From VRUE01 sp963727465 (lineage in GTDB: Bacteria > Actinomycetota > Thermoleophilia > Solirubrobacterales > 70-9): a DNA stretch of 64,000 nucleotides. The notes beneath the pieces are model-generated. The model saw only the letters and a list, made by a program, of their open reading frames with translations. It had not been told where the DNA came from and did not search any database. The translations under genes were made by a program, and so were the position numbers. Each line of letters starts with the position of its first letter. Within the stretch, counting starts at the first letter, position 1. Positions 62,301 through 64,000 of the stretch are shown in pieces. The stretch spans positions 79,573 through 143,572 of the forward strand of contig CAVSGL010000018.1 of assembly GCA_963727465.1 (NCBI GenBank). Direction: 5' to 3'.

Positions 62301-63301
62301 TGGCGGCGGGGGACGTGGACGCGGGCACCGGCACCTACAGCGTGGCGATCCGCAAACCGTTCTATCACGCGACGCGGGTGAGCGCGGACGGGCGCCACCT
62401 GGCCTTCGAGTCGCGGGCGGCGCTGACCGGATACGACAACCGCGACGCGGCCAACGGGGAAGCCGACATCGAGGTATACAAATACGAAGCGGGCGGGGCG
62501 CTGCTGTGCGTGTCCTGCAACCCGAGCGGCGCCCGGCCGCAGGGCCGCGAACTGCCGGTCTCCTACAACTACCCGCCCCACGAAGGCAACGCGGTGCCGA
62601 CCGGCGTCTGGGCGGCGGCCTGGATCCCCGCCTGGGAACACCCGCTGCACGCCTCCAATCTGCTCTCGGCAAACGGCGGCCGCCTCTTCTTCAACTCCAA
62701 CGACGCGCTTTTGCCGCGCGATGCCAACGGCGCCCAGGACGTGTACGAGTGGGAGGCGCCGGGCGAAGGGGAGTGCCGAGAAGACGAGGAGGATCCGAAC
62801 TACTTCGCCTCAAACGGCGGCTGCATATACCTGATCAGCTCCGGGCAGAACCCCCATGAAGCCGAATTCTGGGAGGCCTCCGCAGACGGCGGCGACGTCT
62901 TCTTTACGACCGAAGCCAGCCTGGTGCCCCAGGACCCCGGCTCGATCGACCTCTACGACGCGCGCGTGGAAGGCGGCTTCGCGGCCCCCGCCGAAGCGGC
63001 CGAATGCGCCGGAGAAGCCTGCCAGGGCACGCAGGAAGCGCCGGCGCAGCAGACGCGGTCCTCCTCGGCCTACCGCGGGCCCGGCAACGTCCCCGCCCGG
63101 CGCGACTGCCGCACGAGCGCCCGCCGCGCGGCAAAGCTGAGCCGCCGGGCAAAGCGCCTGCGGCGCCAGGCGAAGCGCTCACACAACCCGCGCGCGGGTA
63201 AGCGCATGCGCCGCAAGGCCCGCCGCCTGGCCCACCGCGCCCGCAGGCAGAGCGGCAATGCAAAGCGCTGTAGGCGCGCCAACCGGAGGGCGGGACGATG
63301 A
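59375..63301 (+). CDS. Large exported NHL/fibronectin-III-like surface protein
   Basis: A 1308-residue exported protein. Signal peptide VALALIVATAALFAMLAGAS, then NHL-type propeller repeats (PCGVAVDPGGNVYVGDYAND; SPDGVAVDGSTGRVYLSVNS). Two fibronectin-III-like domains follow (GIGETTATLNGTVKANGQLV; AETVYHYRLVAKNANGTASP), then a TolB/WD-like propeller with repeated SADGxxVFF steps (GVSADGGTVFFAAKAALTAD; RVSADGRHLAFESRAALTGY). The C-terminus is an Arg/Lys-rich helix (SRRAKRLRRQAKRSHNPRAG). This layout recurs in Solirubrobacterales exported proteins; role unknown, possibly cell-surface binding. The GTG at 59375 follows GAGGGGAGCG. Its stop overlaps the next ATG. Confidence 0.78.
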   Translation: MRNWAGVALALIVATAALFAMLAGASSASAGQTHVAEGVFGPAEQPSFTKAASLAVQQESGDLLVVDSEAKTLRRFKPNGEPDPFTALGANTIDGKGSGGGPGSGGTCVPPSAECDETPSNGTLSSFEGNPAEVQVAVDESGAATDGNIYLTDSQVPAIDIFAASGEYIGRLTGAGGEGFGEPCGVAVDPGGNVYVGDYANDEIYKFAPAANPPVNGDGSPFSGEVEHPCTVAAGAGSSAGSIFAAEFFHNVYKLDGGVPVQINLRKSGEEETGEAANTNTLSVDPASGHLFVATDNAGTQEVDAPNAEFPSVVSRFGPSPDGVAVDGSTGRVYLSVNSGESRVQVWSGLVPLPDVSTDAASGIGETTATLNGTVKANGQLVSECFFEWGKTAAPYEHTHEPCAETPAQIGTGTSSVHADLSGLEAETVYHYRLVAKNANGTASPLGEDVSFQTVSRPELEGEWAEAVLFTETSLKAKIDPHGAATSYRFEWGPAGSPYQHAEAGSIPSAAGPRTVGVQLAGLTPGAAYHFRVVAENECHPETAPGTPCVSEGEDRAFTAYPNVSPRTDCPNQAYRSGAGALLPDCRAYEMVSPVDKNGGDIVNEVGGEAAHAAYIQSRPDGGAITYSAAQAFAGQVSAKFYNQYLARRSESAPHEGGWENAAINAPLGAQLPPPGAGWTVREIGAFSADLCQYWYADHNKTPPTPEGQAGYQNLYRRQNCEPGAGGLEALTTVAPPEGTGDLYVNQNSVQGVSADGGTVFFAAKAALTADATATKRSQVYVRRGGQIRLVSVLPNGTADVPVGSTDDEVGGGGATAAGLGKLAGSLQNATSSDGRRAYWTAHLTTTGTGKIYLRQNPAAAETTVKEGGNCVPDPVLACTIAVSAGGAATFWAATPSGSQAIYSEGGKLYRFDVAGAEAGEAPQLIAEGLIGVAGASEDLTRIYLVSTKALAGAASGGKPNLYLYEGGAFSFIGTLAAGDVDAGTGTYSVAIRKPFYHATRVSADGRHLAFESRAALTGYDNRDAANGEADIEVYKYEAGGALLCVSCNPSGARPQGRELPVSYNYPPHEGNAVPTGVWAAAWIPAWEHPLHASNLLSANGGRLFFNSNDALLPRDANGAQDVYEWEAPGEGECREDEEDPNYFASNGGCIYLISSGQNPHEAEFWEASADGGDVFFTTEASLVPQDPGSIDLYDARVEGGFAAPAEAAECAGEACQGTQEAPAQQTRSSSAYRGPGNVPARRDCRTSARRAAKLSRRAKRLRRQAKRSHNPRAGKRMRRKARRLAHRARRQSGNAKRCRRANRRAGR

Positions 63302-64000
63302 GCAAGACGACGATCAGGGCGGCGCTCGTCTGCGCCTGCGCCGCGCTGGCGCTCGCGGCGAGCGCGCCGGCGGCCAACGCCGCCTTCGGCCTCAACAACT
63401 TCAGGGTCGCCTTCGAAGAAGCCGACGGCAGCGCCGCCACCCAGGCGGGCTCGCACCCCTACGCGATGACGACCTCCTTCGGCGTCAACTACACCGGCAC
63501 CGGGCCCAGCGCCGAAACCGACGAGCGGATCAAAGACGCGATCATCGCCCAGGTCGCCGGCCTGGCGGGCGACACCACCGCCTATCCGCGCTGCTCGACG
63601 ACCGACTTCGTCACCTACGTGGCCAGCCACAACCTCTGCGCCGACGACACCGCGCTCGGCGTCACCGGCTCTGAGGCGAGCGAACCGGGCACCTGGTACA
63701 CCTCGCCGGTCTTCAACCTGGTGCCGCCGCCGGGGGTGCTGGTGCGCCTCGGCTTCCGCGTCGTGCTTCAGAACGTCATCGTCGACGTCGGCGTGAACCC
63801 CGCCTACCCCCACGAACCGGTCGCCCGCGTGCCCAACGTCTCCGAGCTCGAATACGTCTACGGCTCCAAGTTCCAGCTCTGGGGCAACCCCTCCGACCCC
63901 GGCCACGACCACCTGCGCGGCCGCTGCGGCTACCGCAACGAAAAGCTGCCCACTCCAACCACGGAATTCGAATTCGTCCCCTCGGCCACGGCCTGCGAAA
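63298..64000 (+). CDS. Exported protein, partial at the right edge
   Basis: Begins at ATG 63298 overlapping the previous stop, after GGAGGG. Signal peptide AALVCACAALALAASAPAAN, then FGLNNFRVAFEEADGSAATQ and AGSHPYAMTTSFGVNYTGT, the opening typical of long secreted proteins in this lineage. Further pieces: VPPPGVLVRLGFRVVLQNVI and PNVSELEYVYGSKFQLWGNP. The window ends after about 234 residues, with no stop. It is co-transcribed with the preceding surface protein and shares its GAA-rich codon use. Confidence 0.75.
   Translation, partial: MSKTTIRAALVCACAALALAASAPAANAAFGLNNFRVAFEEADGSAATQAGSHPYAMTTSFGVNYTGTGPSAETDERIKDAIIAQVAGLAGDTTAYPRCSTTDFVTYVASHNLCADDTALGVTGSEASEPGTWYTSPVFNLVPPPGVLVRLGFRVVLQNVIVDVGVNPAYPHEPVARVPNVSELEYVYGSKFQLWGNPSDPGHDHLRGRCGYRNEKLPTPTTEFEFVPSATACE

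Overview
The window is about 70% GC, with short intergenic gaps, ATGA/TTGA/GTGA stop-start overlaps, an actinobacterial integration host factor (9431..9793), an Mce-type lipid-import permease operon, and large secreted NHL/fibronectin-like proteins with Arg-rich tails. Together these point to an actinobacterium of the Thermoleophilia/Solirubrobacterales type. That is inference from gene content; no rRNA or tRNA gene is visible. At least seven otherwise good genes carry single-base frame breaks, several in G/C runs. This looks more like draft-assembly indels than decay.

Layout. 1..1646 (minus): sugar dehydrogenase lipoprotein and a companion lipoprotein. 1829..8390 (plus): two YrbE/MlaE permeases, Mkl/MlaF ATPase, MMPL exporter, thioredoxin-fold protein and a B3/B4-domain protein, with no Mce substrate-binding protein nearby. 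8464..13840: membrane protein, mIHF, a divergent pair of an alpha-oxoamine synthase and a YghO/bCerS-like acyltransferase (possible ceramide synthesis), and an AlkA-like glycosylase interrupted in frame by two palindromic repeats. 13876..24328: GGDEF-EAL regulator, ThiY-like ABC importer, TauE permease, Rrf2 regulator, bactofilin-like membrane protein, VapBC-like toxin-antitoxin pair and a MoxR/VWA pair. 24351..41014: lipoprotein, cation exchanger, AbiEi/DUF559 protein flanked by palindromic repeats, cupin, RecD2, TVP38, coiled-coil protein, unusual S8 protease, YHYH protein, cold-shock protein, TypA, acyl-CoA dehydrogenase.

41068..57642 is accessory DNA: an ISAzo13-like and an IS701-like element, DUF3800, Bcp, two small XRE regulators, orphan PilT, small proteins, a fused nuclease-methylase-specificity restriction protein with a remnant of a second copy, and a three-gene NTPase operon (ExeA-like ATPase; AAA ATPase plus PD-(D/E)XK nuclease plus two membrane helices; KAP NTPase). 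That operon is the best candidate for an undescribed, probably anti-phage, system. 57678..64000 returns to exported proteins.

The second striking feature is a dispersed palindromic repeat, called PE-1 here: ten copies with arms GCGCGGTCGAGGTTTTC and GAAAACCTCGACCGCGC around an asymmetric CGCTATSCG core. It interrupts one gene in frame, supplies the stop codon of another and holds the only plausible start region of a third. Other palindromes (PE-2 pair, two inside the MMPL gene, several at gene boundaries) suggest this genome is rich in small palindromic insertions.
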